Source: Pyxicephalus adspersus (taxonomy: Eukaryota; Chordata; Amphibia; Anura; Pyxicephalidae). From it: a DNA stretch of 64,000 nt. Each line of letters starts with the position of its first letter. Position 1 is the first letter of the stretch. A program made the position numbers and the translations under genes. The stretch covers positions 29,521,319 to 29,585,318 of the forward strand of contig NC_092859.1 of NCBI RefSeq assembly GCF_032062135.1, read 5' to 3'. Under the pieces are notes generated by a model. It was not told the origin of the DNA, made no database searches, and saw nothing but the letters and a program-made list of their open reading frames with translations. This document shows positions 1 to 11,100 of this stretch, piece after piece.

Positions 1-2215
1 AAGTGATGATCTGCACCAAGGAGACAAGGTGTGCTGCTGAACAAGGGCCCTGTACCCTTCCTAGCCACAAGGGACCCCCAAGTAATTTTTGTGAGAGGGC
101 CCCAACTCATTTCTACATAGAGACCCATTGTTGGCTACATCCACCACTGTCAAAAGATGTCTAGAAACATTACAGGTGCAACAAGGAACTGTCAAAGACA
201 CAAGCATGCTACAAGAGAATGATTTATCTGACCCTGACATTAGGAAAAATATAATTTTGTAAGGTCCAACTAGAAGTTGAGGGTCATCACTGCAGTGATC
301 CTGACAGGATGGACATAGCTGCAGCTCTGTAGCAACAAGATAAGAGGTACATCATTTTCTACTCATTGCTAAAACTTTCTCAGAAACTTTTCAGAAACTT
401 CAGCCAGTTCATTTTCAGAGGAGAGGATCTATACCTATTAAAAAAGTGCAAAGATTCCTGCAGCTTTGTAATTAGATCACAACTAGAGTTTGATAATGCA
501 GAGTTCAATACTAGCTACAATATGAAAGTGCTAGCACAGGCTGTTTTTTTTCTTTTTTTCAAACCTTCACAACCCTCTAGTGTCACTTTGACTTATGGCC
601 AATCTCCAAACTCCACACTGTCTGTGCCAGGGACACTCTTTCCCATCCGAATTTGTAGCTGCTGCTTCTTAAAGCAGACAACCCAGGAAATGTCAGAAAC
701 TATTTTATTTATGGCCACCAAAATGCTTTTAAAAGCCATTTTAAATATTCTTAATTTGGCTGGCTACACTTCTGGTCCAGGAGAGCTGGGTTTTTGGAAA
801 CCTGAAAGAATGGCTCCAGCAAATTGCAGTCATCATCTCCTGCCCCATGTATAAAACGCAAACAGTAGGACTGGGAATGGTACTGTAAGGAATACAGATG
901 GCCAACCATGATTCCTTTTATTTCTAATAACCATTGTTCCTTTTACTTCTGATTATGGACTAAGCACTAATGAATTAGCATAACCCACAATGACTCCACA
1001 ATCCTGGTGCCAAGCTGTGTCCAGGGCAAGGAGACACAGTGTGACTGTGGGCCTTTAAAACTTACTGCGTTGGGGCCCCTAGTGACAGTAGTCTATGTGT
1101 TTTTCTTACCTAGATACATTGCCTAAGCCACTGAAGAAAAAATATTCCATAGACTGGGTGCTGTTAGTTATATTATTTGGTTAATCTCTTTCTAATCCTC
1201 TTTTACTTTTCTTTGTGCTGCCCACTTATTTTCAATAATAATGTTAGTTTAGGTTACTTTTTCTTCTTATCTGTTATAACTGATCTTCCTCTGAGAAATA
1301 TCAATTGTAGCACAAATCACTTTATGGGGCCGTATATATTATATCATATATTATATATTTGTGGAAAGTCCAATTTATAAAAGAGTGGTAAATATGATGT
1401 CTGTTGGTGTTGACAGGGGCCACAGTAGATGTCCCATAAACTTTTAGTATTGACCACCATTTCTTTACCATGTCTCTAGTACTGAGGGTTACAAAACTTT
1501 CCTGCCCCTGGGAAGGCAACTAAAAGCAAAGTCCATCCTAATTACATTTCAGGCACTAAAATCTAGTCACCAAATTTCTGCAAAGAAGTGAATGAGACAC
1601 AATTTGGATAGTGCACTTTTTAAAATGGAGTTTCCCCCACTTCTCATTCTCAGCTATGTGCTGTAGTACTGTAAACCCAAGTTGCATGAAAGCCTGGGCT
1701 CCCAGTAAGTGGTTTGAATGATACTGGTGTACAAGGTATATTGAGCCAGGAAGAGACCAACTATGCAGGATGGAAATGGAAGAAAGCTAGAAAGAATAGG
1801 AAAGGTGGATACTTATAGTAAATGTATTGTGTCTTTTACAACTTTAATGTGATTATGATAAATGGCAATGTTTTATGGTTAATTTTTACATAAATAAAAA
1901 CTTTTAACATATGATGTTGGCATCCAATTAAAAACACCAAAGCATAGTGCCTAGGAATAATACTTTTTTTTTTATCTTCTTTGATCCTCTGCACCTCCCC
2001 CCCCACACACACACACACTCACACCCACACACACACACCCACACCCACCTCTCTATAAATGACTGCTGGCATTACAAAAAATGCCATTAGTAATGTGATG
2101 CTCCAGCCCTAAACTAGCAAGGTTCTTCTTAGGTAGTGCACTTTACTTACCTATTGGCTGTTCATTCACTGGATCCTCAGTGTCCAGAAGAGAGGTCTAC
2201 AGTGGTGAGATCAAT
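1..2215. other. Intergenic DNA without recognised gene
   Basis: No recognisable protein, RNA gene or strong repeat was seen. A 162-codon open frame at 366-854 begins with TTG, is low in conserved-looking motifs and includes a T-rich run translated as FFLFF, so I treat it as chance. A CA-type microsatellite within this stretch is listed separately. Confidence 0.5.
1998..2047. repeat. CA/CCA microsatellite
   Basis: A short C-run is followed by imperfect CA dinucleotide repeats interrupted by CCCA and CTCA units. This is a simple repeat of the kind common in vertebrate intergenic DNA and is likely polymorphic in length. Confidence 0.9.
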
Positions 2216-2357
2216 GGGCCTGATTTATTAAAGCTCTCCATGGATAGGATGCACTTTCACCAGTCAAGCTGGGTGATCCAACAAACCTGGAATAGATTTC
2301 TTCAAAGTAATTTGCTATTTGCTAGTAAATGTTTTTAATCCTGGACCATATTCATTC
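2216..2357 (+). mobile_element. Palindromic MITE, left arm only (copy 1), cut by assembly gap
   Basis: It begins GGGCCTGATTTATTAAAGC and runs through the AAGCTGGGTGATCCAACAAA block and the central TTTGCTATTTGCTAG motif of the roughly 205-bp self-complementary family. The sequence stops in the Ns shortly after the centre, so the complementary right arm is unseen. The arm can pair with itself in full copies such as the one at 45160-45371. Confidence 0.85.
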
Positions 2358-2641
2358 NNNNNNNNNNNNNNNNNNNNNNNNNNNNNNNNNNNNNNNNNNN
2401 NNNNNNNNNNNNNNNNNNNNNNNNNNNNNNNNNNNNNNNNNNNNNNNNNNNNNNNNNNNNNNNNNNNNNNNNNNNNNNNNNNNNNNNNNNNNNNNNNNNN
2501 NNNNNNNNNNNNNNNNNNNNNNNNNNNNNNNNNNNNNNNNNNNNNNNNNNNNNNNNNNNNNNNNNNNNNNNNNNNNNNNNNNNNNNNNNNNNNNNNNNNN
2601 NNNNNNNNNNNNNNNNNNNNNNNNNNNNNNNNNNNNNNNNN
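2358..2641. other. Assembly gap (284 N)
   Basis: A run of N bases. Its left edge lies inside a hairpin-forming MITE, whose missing right arm (about 80-100 bp) would be expected inside the gap. Open frames reported across it are artefacts. Confidence 0.99.
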
Positions 2642-4204
2642 GGTAAGTTTGTCCAATAATAAATTTAAAAGTATTGGGAGGAATATATTATTATTAATAT
2701 TAATAGCTAAAAAAAACTTTTTTAAGGCCAACCACACCCACACATCCTCTCTTCTACCCATTAATGCCCATTCCAAAGTAATTTTGGATGCCGTCGACCT
2801 TGGACTTTCATATAAGCTGTAAGTCCTATTTCTTTTTTTTCTGAAGATATTTCCAGAATACAGTAAAAGAAAATTACGCTGCATTTAATTGATTTCGAAA
2901 TAGACTTTCCTCTGCTGGAAGCCTGGTATAAAATAATCAGTAGCTGCAGGATTAGGAGAAGAGAAAACTGCAGCGCAGGCAGAAAATACAATAAATCCAG
3001 TATTGGAAAAGAGGAGATTTTGTTCGAAGTAACTCAGAGTGTCTGGGAGACACAGAACTGGGCTATCTGCATTCGCCTGATAAGACAGCTAGAGAGGGAA
3101 TAATTCCCGTCTTATTGTAGAGAGGAACAGCATTGCAGATCCTTCCATCATTCAGAGCATCTCTTTCACAAGATGTCACATTTCTGCAGCCTTTCTGTCC
3201 TTGTGTCGAAGCCAATGCACAATATTATGCCGCTTGTTTTATAGAGAATAGATGGGGACTTCAGTCTTCACTGTAAAACTGTCAGAAGCTACTGCAGGTA
3301 TGCAGCATCCAATATAGGTTTGTTTATCGCACACCACAGTCTAACAATGGACGGCTGTGTCCCTTAATGGAGCCTGTGAGGATGGAAGTATAAGCAGCCA
3401 ATGTATTTTAAAGGCATAGGCTTCAAAGATGTCATTCTGATCCTTGCTTTAATATCTAAGTTCTGAGCACCTTACCTATAACAAATATTTGATGGGAGTT
3501 CATGTTTTGTTCATAAAACTAAAAAAAAAATTAGGTACAAAGGCAGCCCTGTGAGATACTGACCTTCATTTTACAGCTAAATCTTGCAGTAACTATTTTC
3601 TGCCACTAGATGCCCTTGGACTTCTGGGTTGAATAATGGCCATGGTCATTTATCCACTTCCTCTGGACCTCAGATCGTCATGGACCTGCCCATGACGTAG
3701 TGTCATCATGTAGCCTGAGATCAGTGTACTCTTGTAATAAACAGCATTTATATGTTATATGACGTGAATCATTTGTCCACTCAAAGTCACTGCAGGGGTA
3801 GAAGAAAGAACCGTAAAGTTTACAGATTGGACCAGAAAAAGAAGACCCTTCGAAAAGAAAAATATATACCAAGCCAATTGGTAGTAAAGCCACAATAAAG
3901 CCTAAAAATAAGTCAAACATATAAAAGTATAAACAGCAGCGCACACTTTACATAATTGTACTTTATATGTCTTTATTGAGGATCTTCCCCTCCACCAAAA
4001 ACAGCATTATCACCAAGACAAGAAGTGAGGGCAAATCCCCGACTGGGCCACAGCCAGCTATTAAAGCACTGTTTTATTAGTGGAATAGAGCAAACCTCAA
4101 ATTCACATCACCTTGTACCCCTGGGAATTATCCCCCACTTCCAAGTGACATTGTTGTCACAAGGATAGGAAGTAAAAGAAATCTTTCCAATGCAGGAAAT
4201 GTAA
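2642..4204. other. Intergenic DNA without recognised gene
   Basis: No gene or classifiable element was recognised. The part at about 2880-3260 is repeat-poor and retains several CpG dinucleotides, so it could include conserved non-coding sequence, but nothing in one sequence can show that. Confidence 0.4.
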
Positions 4205-4205
4205 A

Positions 4206-4236
<31 letters not shown>

Positions 4237-4445
4237 AATAATAATAATAATATTATTAAACCATATTTATATATCAAACAACATATTATGCAGTGCTGTA
4301 CATTAAATGGAGGAAGGAAATGACAAATAGATACAAACAATGAAACAGGACAAGAGTACCCCACTCAGAAGAGCTTACAATCTAGGAGGAGGGGGAAGTA
4401 GCACACAATAGGAGGGGGGATAATGTAAAGATATTATAAAGTATA
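4205..4445 (-). repeat. ATT microsatellite plus tail of a dispersed repeat (family B)
   Basis: A run of ATT/AAT trinucleotides (4206-4258) precedes sequence containing GCAGTGCTGTACATTAAATG and AAGAGCTTACAATCTAGGAGG, then a GGGGGAAGTAGCACACAATA block. The same blocks occur at 57655-58070 in this orientation and in reverse complement at 39841-39955. It looks like the 3' region of a SINE-like family that ends in an AATAAT-type tail. Confidence 0.7.
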
Positions 4446-4973
4446 TATAGTGGTATACAGTACCCATACGTAATGTATTTGTATTATCTGCATTACTTTT
4501 AGTTACATTACCTACTTTCTAGCAAGACAATAGTACAGCATGAATAGTTTATATTCTGTTTATAATTATGATATATTATGTTCTGTCTGTTTATATTTTG
4601 CTTTATTGTTTTTTTGCCAGCCCCCCTTACCAATTAACATGAAATAATTAAAAAATTTAATGTTTTAATAAAACCACTCTGATTTTATTACGTACCTTAT
4701 TAAGGGCCCAGTGATGTTATCAATAGGTCATCTTTGCTTCTGAATACAATTATGGTATTCAAGGTGATCATTGTTGGTTGAAGGCACTTGTGGGTGCTGT
4801 ACATAGTTTCCTGAAAACATCACTGCACCTTACCATATCACTGATGTTAGCAGAAGGCTGGCTCTTGGAAAGAGATATGCAAATATCAATATTTTAATGT
4901 AAAACTATAGGAAGCTCACAGTAAACAATGAAATCTGAGTAACAAGTTAGACATTTTGTCATGTTGGTAACAT
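4446..4973. other. AT-rich intergenic DNA, nothing recognised
   Basis: AT-rich sequence without coding signal or repeat that I could match elsewhere in the window. Confidence 0.5.
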
Positions 4974-5612
4974 GGGGTCTGATTTTTTAAAGCTCTCCAA
5001 GGCTGGAGAGCATACACTTTCATCAGTGAGCCTGGGTGATCCAGCAAACCTGTAATGGATTTCCTAATACTCATTTGCTGTTTGTTAATTTTTAGTCCTG
5101 GACTGGATCCTTTAAAGCAGGGGTTGGTAAAATCCGCCTTTAGGCCAGATACGGCCTAACAGGTAGTTCACTCCGGCCTAACGCCCCCTGGCCAATCCGG
5201 CCTAATGCCGGCCAGAAACCCACGGAGCCGGAGCCGAAGGTTGCCGGCGGATCAGCCAGGGGGCGTTGGGAATTACCGGAGCCGCTGGAGCTCCGGTGCC
5301 ACCCCCTTGCCGTTGTTACCCTATTTACCACGGCCGGTGTTGATACTTACGCGGTAAATAAGGAAAGCTCCCTGAAGGTAAATCCCTCTCCTCTGCAATG
5401 CATACGGAGGAGAGCGATTTCACTTCAGGGGGCGTTCCCTGGTGGTGAGCGGAGCCATCAGGGCAGGTCCTGCCTAGTGTGCTCGCGCCCACGCCATATA
5501 TGGCCATAAAACATTTTTTGACCCCTACTTTACAGGTTTGCTGGATTACCCATGTTCACTAATGAAAGTGTATTCTCTCCAGCCTTGGAGAGCTTTCATA
5601 AATCAGGCCCAT
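4974..5612 (+). mobile_element. Palindromic MITE (copy 2), split by a nested hAT-type MITE
   Basis: The left arm (4974-5109) has AAAGCTCTCCAAGGCTGGAG and CTGGGTGATCCAGCAAACCT. The right arm (5536-5612) has the matching TTTGCTGGATTACCC and CCAGCCTTGGAGAGCTTTC, ending AAATCAGGCCCAT. A separate element with its own target duplication (5118-5527) interrupts it. The outer MITE is therefore the older insertion. Confidence 0.9.
5118..5527 (+). mobile_element. hAT-type MITE (family H1) nested in palindromic MITE
   Basis: It starts CAGGGGTTGGTAAAAT and ends TTTTTTGACCCCT, an imperfect terminal inverted repeat of the hAT CAGGGGT type. Flanks CTTTAAAG (5110-5117) and CTTTACAG (5528-5535) form an 8-bp target duplication with one mismatch. 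The interior is GC- and CpG-rich and carries a hairpin around GCAATGCATACGGAGGAGAG shared with the copies at 50584 and 55063. No transposase is encoded, so it must have been moved in trans. Confidence 0.85.
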
Positions 5613-7080
5613 TGTGTCTGTGTTGATGTTTTCTCCTTAAGCAGAACCTAAACAGAGACACTAATAAAACATCTGCGTTTCTAACCCTTTACCTATTCAT
5701 AGTATAAATTGTCTGCTGAAGTTCTACCTATAATTACAAAAATAATTACTTAGGGCAGCTCAGATGCTCTATTGCAATTCATGAATATTTGAGATCCTTT
5801 GTTGCAGCCAGAGCCTATTGTAAGAAAAAGTCTACTATTCAGCATATTTGGAATGTCTGATGATATTCTAACAATCTAAAGCTTTTGCTGTACTAAAATA
5901 ATCTGTCTCTCTATCAAGCCTCTGAAAACTGATGTCACCATGACATACATGAAGGACAAATGTAAGAAATGAAAATCTTTCAGACAGAAGACCAGAAAAC
6001 CACATGCACCCTGCTCTATATTCAATCAAAAAGTTAGGGAATGTGACACTGCTTCTTCTTTTTATATGATTTTTGGATTTAAAATTTTGAAAGCCAAGAG
6101 TTATAAGCCCTTGTTTAGATTTTTATTGCATTCTGTGTCTGTGATATGGAGATCTGCTTTACTATGTGTGTGTTCAATGGGGACAGAGTCAGAAAGAAAA
6201 TCACGTGTGTGAGGAATATAACATCAGTTATGATCCACCAATGTTATCATCACAAATTGGTCCAATGCAATCATTTGTCCTCAATATTGCAAAACATAGA
6301 CAGAAGGTGTCTGATAAAGGCTGGACAAGATCTGCTGTATAGCTGTAAAAGAGGTTAAAACATTTTTGAAAGTTGACAGGTGGAACCCTGTCTTAAAAAT
6401 ATTTCTATTAGGGGGTATAAGCTGAACTCCAGACAGATAAGAAAAACAAAAATTAATGGTACTCTGTAAAAATTATAATACATCATGACATTTTTTCATT
6501 GTAAGCATTTGAATCTAACCACCTGAGGAGCCAGGAACCAATCAGTTCATGTGCTAAGTGGAGATGGGATCATTACTGTGCTGCTTCTTCATTCACTTTA
6601 CAATCAAAAGCTGTCAATGACAGCCTGGATTCAGAGAAAGTGAGATGAATGACACAGGTCAATAGACTGAGGACATCTAGTGGCAAATAAAAGCATGACA
6701 AGGAAAATCTCCAGACCTAAGGTAAACATTGCATCAAAAGTTTATTGGTTATTGTGTCTTTTTTAGGATATAATTTTTATTTTGGCATTTTTGTTGGAAT
6801 TCTTCTTTAAGGGAACACTTAACCACACTAATACCTGAATAACAACAACAACAATGATAGTATAATATAAATAATATTAATAATAAAGGGCAGGCCTCCA
6901 CTTGAGCAGCAAAATGAAAGGTACCAATTAATTTGCACCTCAGCAAATGACAGGCCATCTTTAAAGCATCAACTCCTAACTACCTTAAAGAAAAGCCACA
7001 AAAGCTGGCTGATAAGCAGACACAAAAGCATTGCTGGCCTTGATGTGCAGTTAAACAATAAACCATATTATGTAGAGCTT
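5613..7080. other. Intergenic DNA; contains third copy of a local repeat
   Basis: No gene was recognised. The segment at about 6225-6355 (GATCCACCAATGTTATCATC onward) matches sequence on both sides of the MITE at 7830-8050 and so resembles an unoccupied version of that insertion site. Confidence 0.5.
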
Positions 7081-7084
7081 CTCA

Positions 7085-7265
7085 GTAAGCAGAACTGTCA
7101 TTCACTGTTCTGGCTCCCAAAGCCGCAAGCACAAAGCCAATCCCTCTCTGTAAATGTTAGCCGCCATTGATTAGATTTTAATGAGCACTAAATTCACCAC
7201 TAGCGTCTTTTAATGACATTTGCGGTGTTTGTTTACCACCAGGGGGCGCAATGCTCTTCTCTTGG
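7085..7265 (+). promoter_or_regulatory. Candidate conserved regulatory block with a CTCF consensus
   Basis: The block contains CCACCAGGGGGCGC at 7236-7249, which matches the core CTCF consensus on the + strand. Adjacent sequence has homeodomain-like TTGATTAGATTTTAATGAG, retained CpGs and no repeat similarity. The motif match is direct. CTCF occupancy or insulator function upstream of TMEM178B is inference. Confidence 0.4.
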
Positions 7266-7616
7266 AGGCCTAAAAATTCAGGCGTGAATGTTATATATAA
7301 AGAAAGAGGGAAAAAAATCAAATATTTAATAATTGGCACAAGAGCTCAATTATCTGTCCTACGCTCTCCAAGTCAGAAAACCTTTGGCACATTAAGATTT
7401 TTTTTCTGTTCAACTGAAAAGCAAATTTAGTTGCTCCATTGAAATTCAATTTGTTTATATTGCAATCTGTGGGGACAGTACAAGAACTTTGTGACCTGTC
7501 TGCACAAAAGCTTTGTAGGATCACCATACTTTTTCCAAAATGAGCCTACCTTTTTTTTTGCCCCAGACTAGCTACAATAGAATATTGTGATAGATACAGC
7601 ACCCCAGTGTACAAAG

Positions 7617-7745
7617 AATACATTTGCAAATAACTACTCTCTGCCTTGGCACATGCCAATGATGCCCTCCCGGTATCCAGCACCTGATCAGTGTAATTCA
7701 ACCACTTTTTGGTTGTCATCACATTAGTCTGCTCACAGTAAATTG
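7617..7745 (+). repeat. Local direct repeat, copy A
   Basis: Sequence from CAAATAACTACTCTCTGCC through CCAGCACCTGATCAGTGTAA to the GGTTGTCATCACATTAG block recurs at 8207-8325 with modest divergence in the same orientation. Class unknown. It may be part of a longer dispersed repeat that also includes 7745-7829 and 8051-8110. Confidence 0.75.
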
Positions 7746-7829
7746 CTTGTCACGATCCACCATTGTCATCATCACAAGTTGGTTTAGGCCAGTGATTTGT
7801 GCAGAAGAGCTGCAGAAAGTAGACAAAAT

Positions 7830-8050
7830 GGGCCTGATTTTTTTAAAGCTCTCCAAGGCTGGAGAGGATACACTTCCATCAGTGAACCTGGGTGATCCAG
7901 CAAACCTGTAAAGGATCCTAGTCCAGGACTGAAATTAACAAATGGCAAACAAGTTTTAAGAAATACATTCCAGGTTTGTTGGATCACCCAGCTTTACTTA
8001 TAAAAGTGTATCCTCTACAGTCTTGGAGAGCTTTAATAAATCAGGCTTAA
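7830..8050 (+). mobile_element. Palindromic MITE (copy 3)
   Basis: A full-length copy with both arms: left GGGCCTGATTTTTTTAAAGC and GGCTGGAGAGGATACACTT, right AAGTGTATCCTCTACAGTC and GAGAGCTTTAATAAATCAGG. It has inserted into a dispersed repeat whose uninterrupted relative lies at about 6225-6355. Confidence 0.9.
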
Positions 8051-8206
8051 TGTGTATGAAAGAGGCTGGAGGAGATCAGCTGCACGGAACTGCAAAAAAA
8101 GGGTGAAAACTTTTTGATGACCTCCAATGCATTCTTTCAATACAATAGAAAGTTACAGCATGTGAGTGTACATAACAATTCCAATGCAAAGAAAAAAAAA
8201 AGGTTG

Positions 8207-8325
8207 CAGATAACTACTCCTTGTCTTAGCACACGCTAATGATGCCCTACCGGTCTCCAGCACCTGGCCAGGGTAATTCAACCCACTTTTAGGTTGTCAT
8301 CACATCAACCGGCTCACCATACATT
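8207..8325 (+). repeat. Local direct repeat, copy B
   Basis: It matches 7617-7745 across GATAACTACTCCTTGTCTTAG, GATGCCCTACCGGTCTCCAG and GGTTGTCATCACATCA. The two copies are about 590 bases apart and flank the palindromic MITE. Confidence 0.75.
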
Positions 8326-10544
8326 GCAAGAAACAACAGCACTGTAATATTGTCAGGGCCATTGGAACTACCTATTGATGGAGAAGAGAGGAAGGTCCTG
8401 AGGCTTCGAGTTCGGGTTGGAAGTCCATTGAAAAAAAAGATAGGTATGCTGGAAATTCAATGCAACGGGGGCTCCAAAATCTGGACTTGACATGGGGTTA
8501 CGTATAGTGCTACATTTTTTGATATCATTTCATATAACTGGTAAATGTGAGACAGAATGTGTTTTCTAACTTTCATATGACAGGTTATGCTTATCTCTGA
8601 CAATCCCTTCTAGGTATATAAATTGCAAGGTTTATAGCAACATTTTACTTTTTCTGTTCTGAGGATTTTGATGTAAGCGTTAGTATATGGTTTTGTTAAG
8701 TATCTGCTGAATGTCTTTTCCTGTTGTAGTACATTGATTTTTTTTATGTCCATTGCTGCTGCTATGAAAAGAATAACTTCCCTACCAAATACGCTGTGGG
8801 GTGAGGCCCCTCCAAGTCTGACTACCCAGTTACATGATGACACTTCTCTTTCTTTGTTGAGACTGAGAGGGATGGTTCCATTACAAAGTAGCCAGCTGAG
8901 GCCTTTGCTGCACAAAGAATCCACATTTACCCACCACAAGTCATACAAATATCAGTAAAGTTGTGATTGAACATACTTAGAGGAACTTTGCTACAAGAGA
9001 CAGGTAATGTAACTGGTAATGCTTTTGATAGCAGCAAAGAAGAGTAAGAGATCAAAAGTGAATTATTGACTGAAGATCTGCTTTAGGACTTGGTTAAAAG
9101 TAGCAGATTTGTCATTTCTGTAGCAGGGTATTCCTGTATTATGACTGCAAGTTCCATGCTGGCATTTGGTTAAAGCAATGAGCCAATCACATGAGCAGGA
9201 AAATAGATTTCTGGCTGCATTGTAAACAGAATGTCATAATTGACTGGAAGTAACATTAGAATTTCTTTCGTTTCACAAAATTGTAACAGCTGCAGATGGA
9301 AATGAAACCATCAATTGTGTTAAATTGTAAAATGGTTTCTGCAGCAGTTGTATATTTTAAATGTGAAAGTTTAGTGAAAGTAAAGTTTTAATACTAAATT
9401 TTGCTGAAAAAGACAAATGAAAACAGGATCTTGTATGCAAGGTAAGCTGTGTTATACCAGCCAGCCTGTTTCATTCTTAGTTCTTTGTTGGCAAGACAAT
9501 GTTCCCGTCGCTGTCACCTATACCCACATCTGTCTGATCCCTATTTTGGAGACAGAATGGTGGTCTCTGTGTCATTCTGGCACTCAGTGAATAATGAACA
9601 AGTCATCCATCTCCCCTGAGGAGACTAGGGAAAGGTGCCGGAAACAATGGCATTTCAAGTAATGCCATTTAAGGGGACTAGCATTTTAAAACACAGCTAT
9701 CCTTAAAGAGATTTTACTGACATCTGTAGCTGCAAGAAACATTCAGCAATCAGCCCTAAAGTCAAAGCACTAAAAACATTTAAGTTCAAGATATTCTCTC
9801 AGTAGCTGAGCTCACCCTGATTTTCCTTCCAGAAGTGACTCAGGAGCTCAGCTCACCCTTCTCCCCTTCATTCAGCACCACCTGTTTCCCATTTTAGCAG
9901 TTACTCTGCAATTCAGATCACCCTGCTAAGCCTTTACATTAAAGATTATAAAGTTTGAAGGCTGCTGTGTCATTGTACAGGAGAGTGGAGCAGGAAGTGC
10001 TAAACTGCTAAATTATTGATCAATGCAACATGAGGGTGCTAAGGTTCTCCTGGGAGGGAGAACAGGGGAAGCTGAAAACCCTAAAGATCTCCAGGTTTTA
10101 AACAGCACCTTAAGCTACAAAGGTGGAGAGTTGTTTTATGGGTAATCAACTGCTTGTTAGGAATATTTGAATTGAAATGGTTCATAATCTGGCTACTATT
10201 TCACCTTATAAAGGAACCCCAAGACAGAAAGTAAAAAGGGCTGTTCAATTTGGGGACAATTAATAACACTTATTTTCAACGCACTGGGATAGGAAATGAG
10301 AAGAAAACTCCATAACAGAAGCACACATTAGGATGAGAGGCAGGATATTTATTTAATCAAAATTGCAAGCAATGATATACATTTACACAATTCATGTTTA
10401 TACATTTTGGGGTGTCTTTTTAAGCCAGGGAGTTTTCAGACAAATGTTCTCCAGGTCATCTTATATCTCTGAATCATTAAATTGCAGTAATCATTTTCAA
10501 CCGGTGTTACTTGTTTGTTGGCAAGTGTGCTGTTTCTCCTTATA
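8326..10544. other. Intergenic DNA without recognised gene
   Basis: No coding or RNA gene was seen. Both strands carry short open frames at 8610-8958, which overlap each other and lack family features. TTCAGCACCAC at 9871-9881 is only a left half of a REST/NRSF site. Confidence 0.45.
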
Positions 10545-10748
10545 TGATTCTGTGGAGAAGATAGACTATCATAGGAGAGCCTGGGTGATCCAGAAAACCT
10601 GCAGATGATTTCTTAAAAATCATTTGCTATTAGTAAAAAAATATTTTTAGTCCTGGACCAGATGTATCGCAGGTTTTCTGGATGACCTAGGTTCATACAT
10701 GATAGTCTATCTTCTCCAGTCTTTGAGAGCTTTGATAATTCAGACCCA
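10545..10748 (+). mobile_element. Palindromic MITE (copy 4, second arm subtype)
   Basis: The arms carry GGAGAAGATAGACTATCATA and the complementary CATGATAGTCTATCTTCTCC in place of the GAGGATACACTTTCATCAG arm of copies 2 and 3. The GCCTGGGTGATCCAGAAAACC block and central TTTGCTATTAG are shared. The left end is truncated. Confidence 0.85.
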
Positions 10749-10929
10749 GTGTGTACAAGGGTTTACTGCCATGTTTCAATATTAAATGGTTAATGAAATG
10801 AATAGAAGATATCTTCCATGGACTGTATATTCCTCTGGCCCCTGCATAATGTATGTTTCATACTTCTGACCCATGCACTATGTACAATACATACAATAAA
10901 TTTGATCTCTGCACATAGTAGGTTACATA

Positions 10930-11100
10930 GACCTGACTTCTGCTCTCAGGGCCACCATCAAAAATTTTCGAGCCTCATATTAAATAAACTTCCTGGTCCC
11001 CCCTTTTCCATATCTAAATGTTCTAACATTACAAAAGCTCTTTTGATTCAATTGGAGCCCGGTACAAAAGTAACCCTTGCCCCCCCCCCCCCCCCAAACC
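10930..11100 (+). repeat. Diverged dispersed repeat with C homopolymer
   Basis: CACCATCAAAAATTTTCGAGC, the TTCCTGGTCCCCCCTTTTCC block and ACATTACAAAAGCTCTTTTG align with CACCATCAGAAATGTCC, CTACCTGGTCTCCCCTTCACC and GCGTTACAAATG at 63317-63440. Class unknown. A 16-base C run at 11080-11095 ends it. Confidence 0.55.

Noticed and set aside
366..854. 162-codon open frame on the + strand
   Set aside because: It starts at TTG, passes through a T-rich run, has no domain, splice signals or homology that I recognise, and length alone is not improbable in 64 kb.
2315..2884. Open frames spanning the N run
   Set aside because: They are produced by translating unknown bases in the assembly gap.
9871..9881. 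REST/NRSF site
   Set aside because: Only the left half (TTCAGCACCAC) is present; the GGACAGCGCC half is missing.
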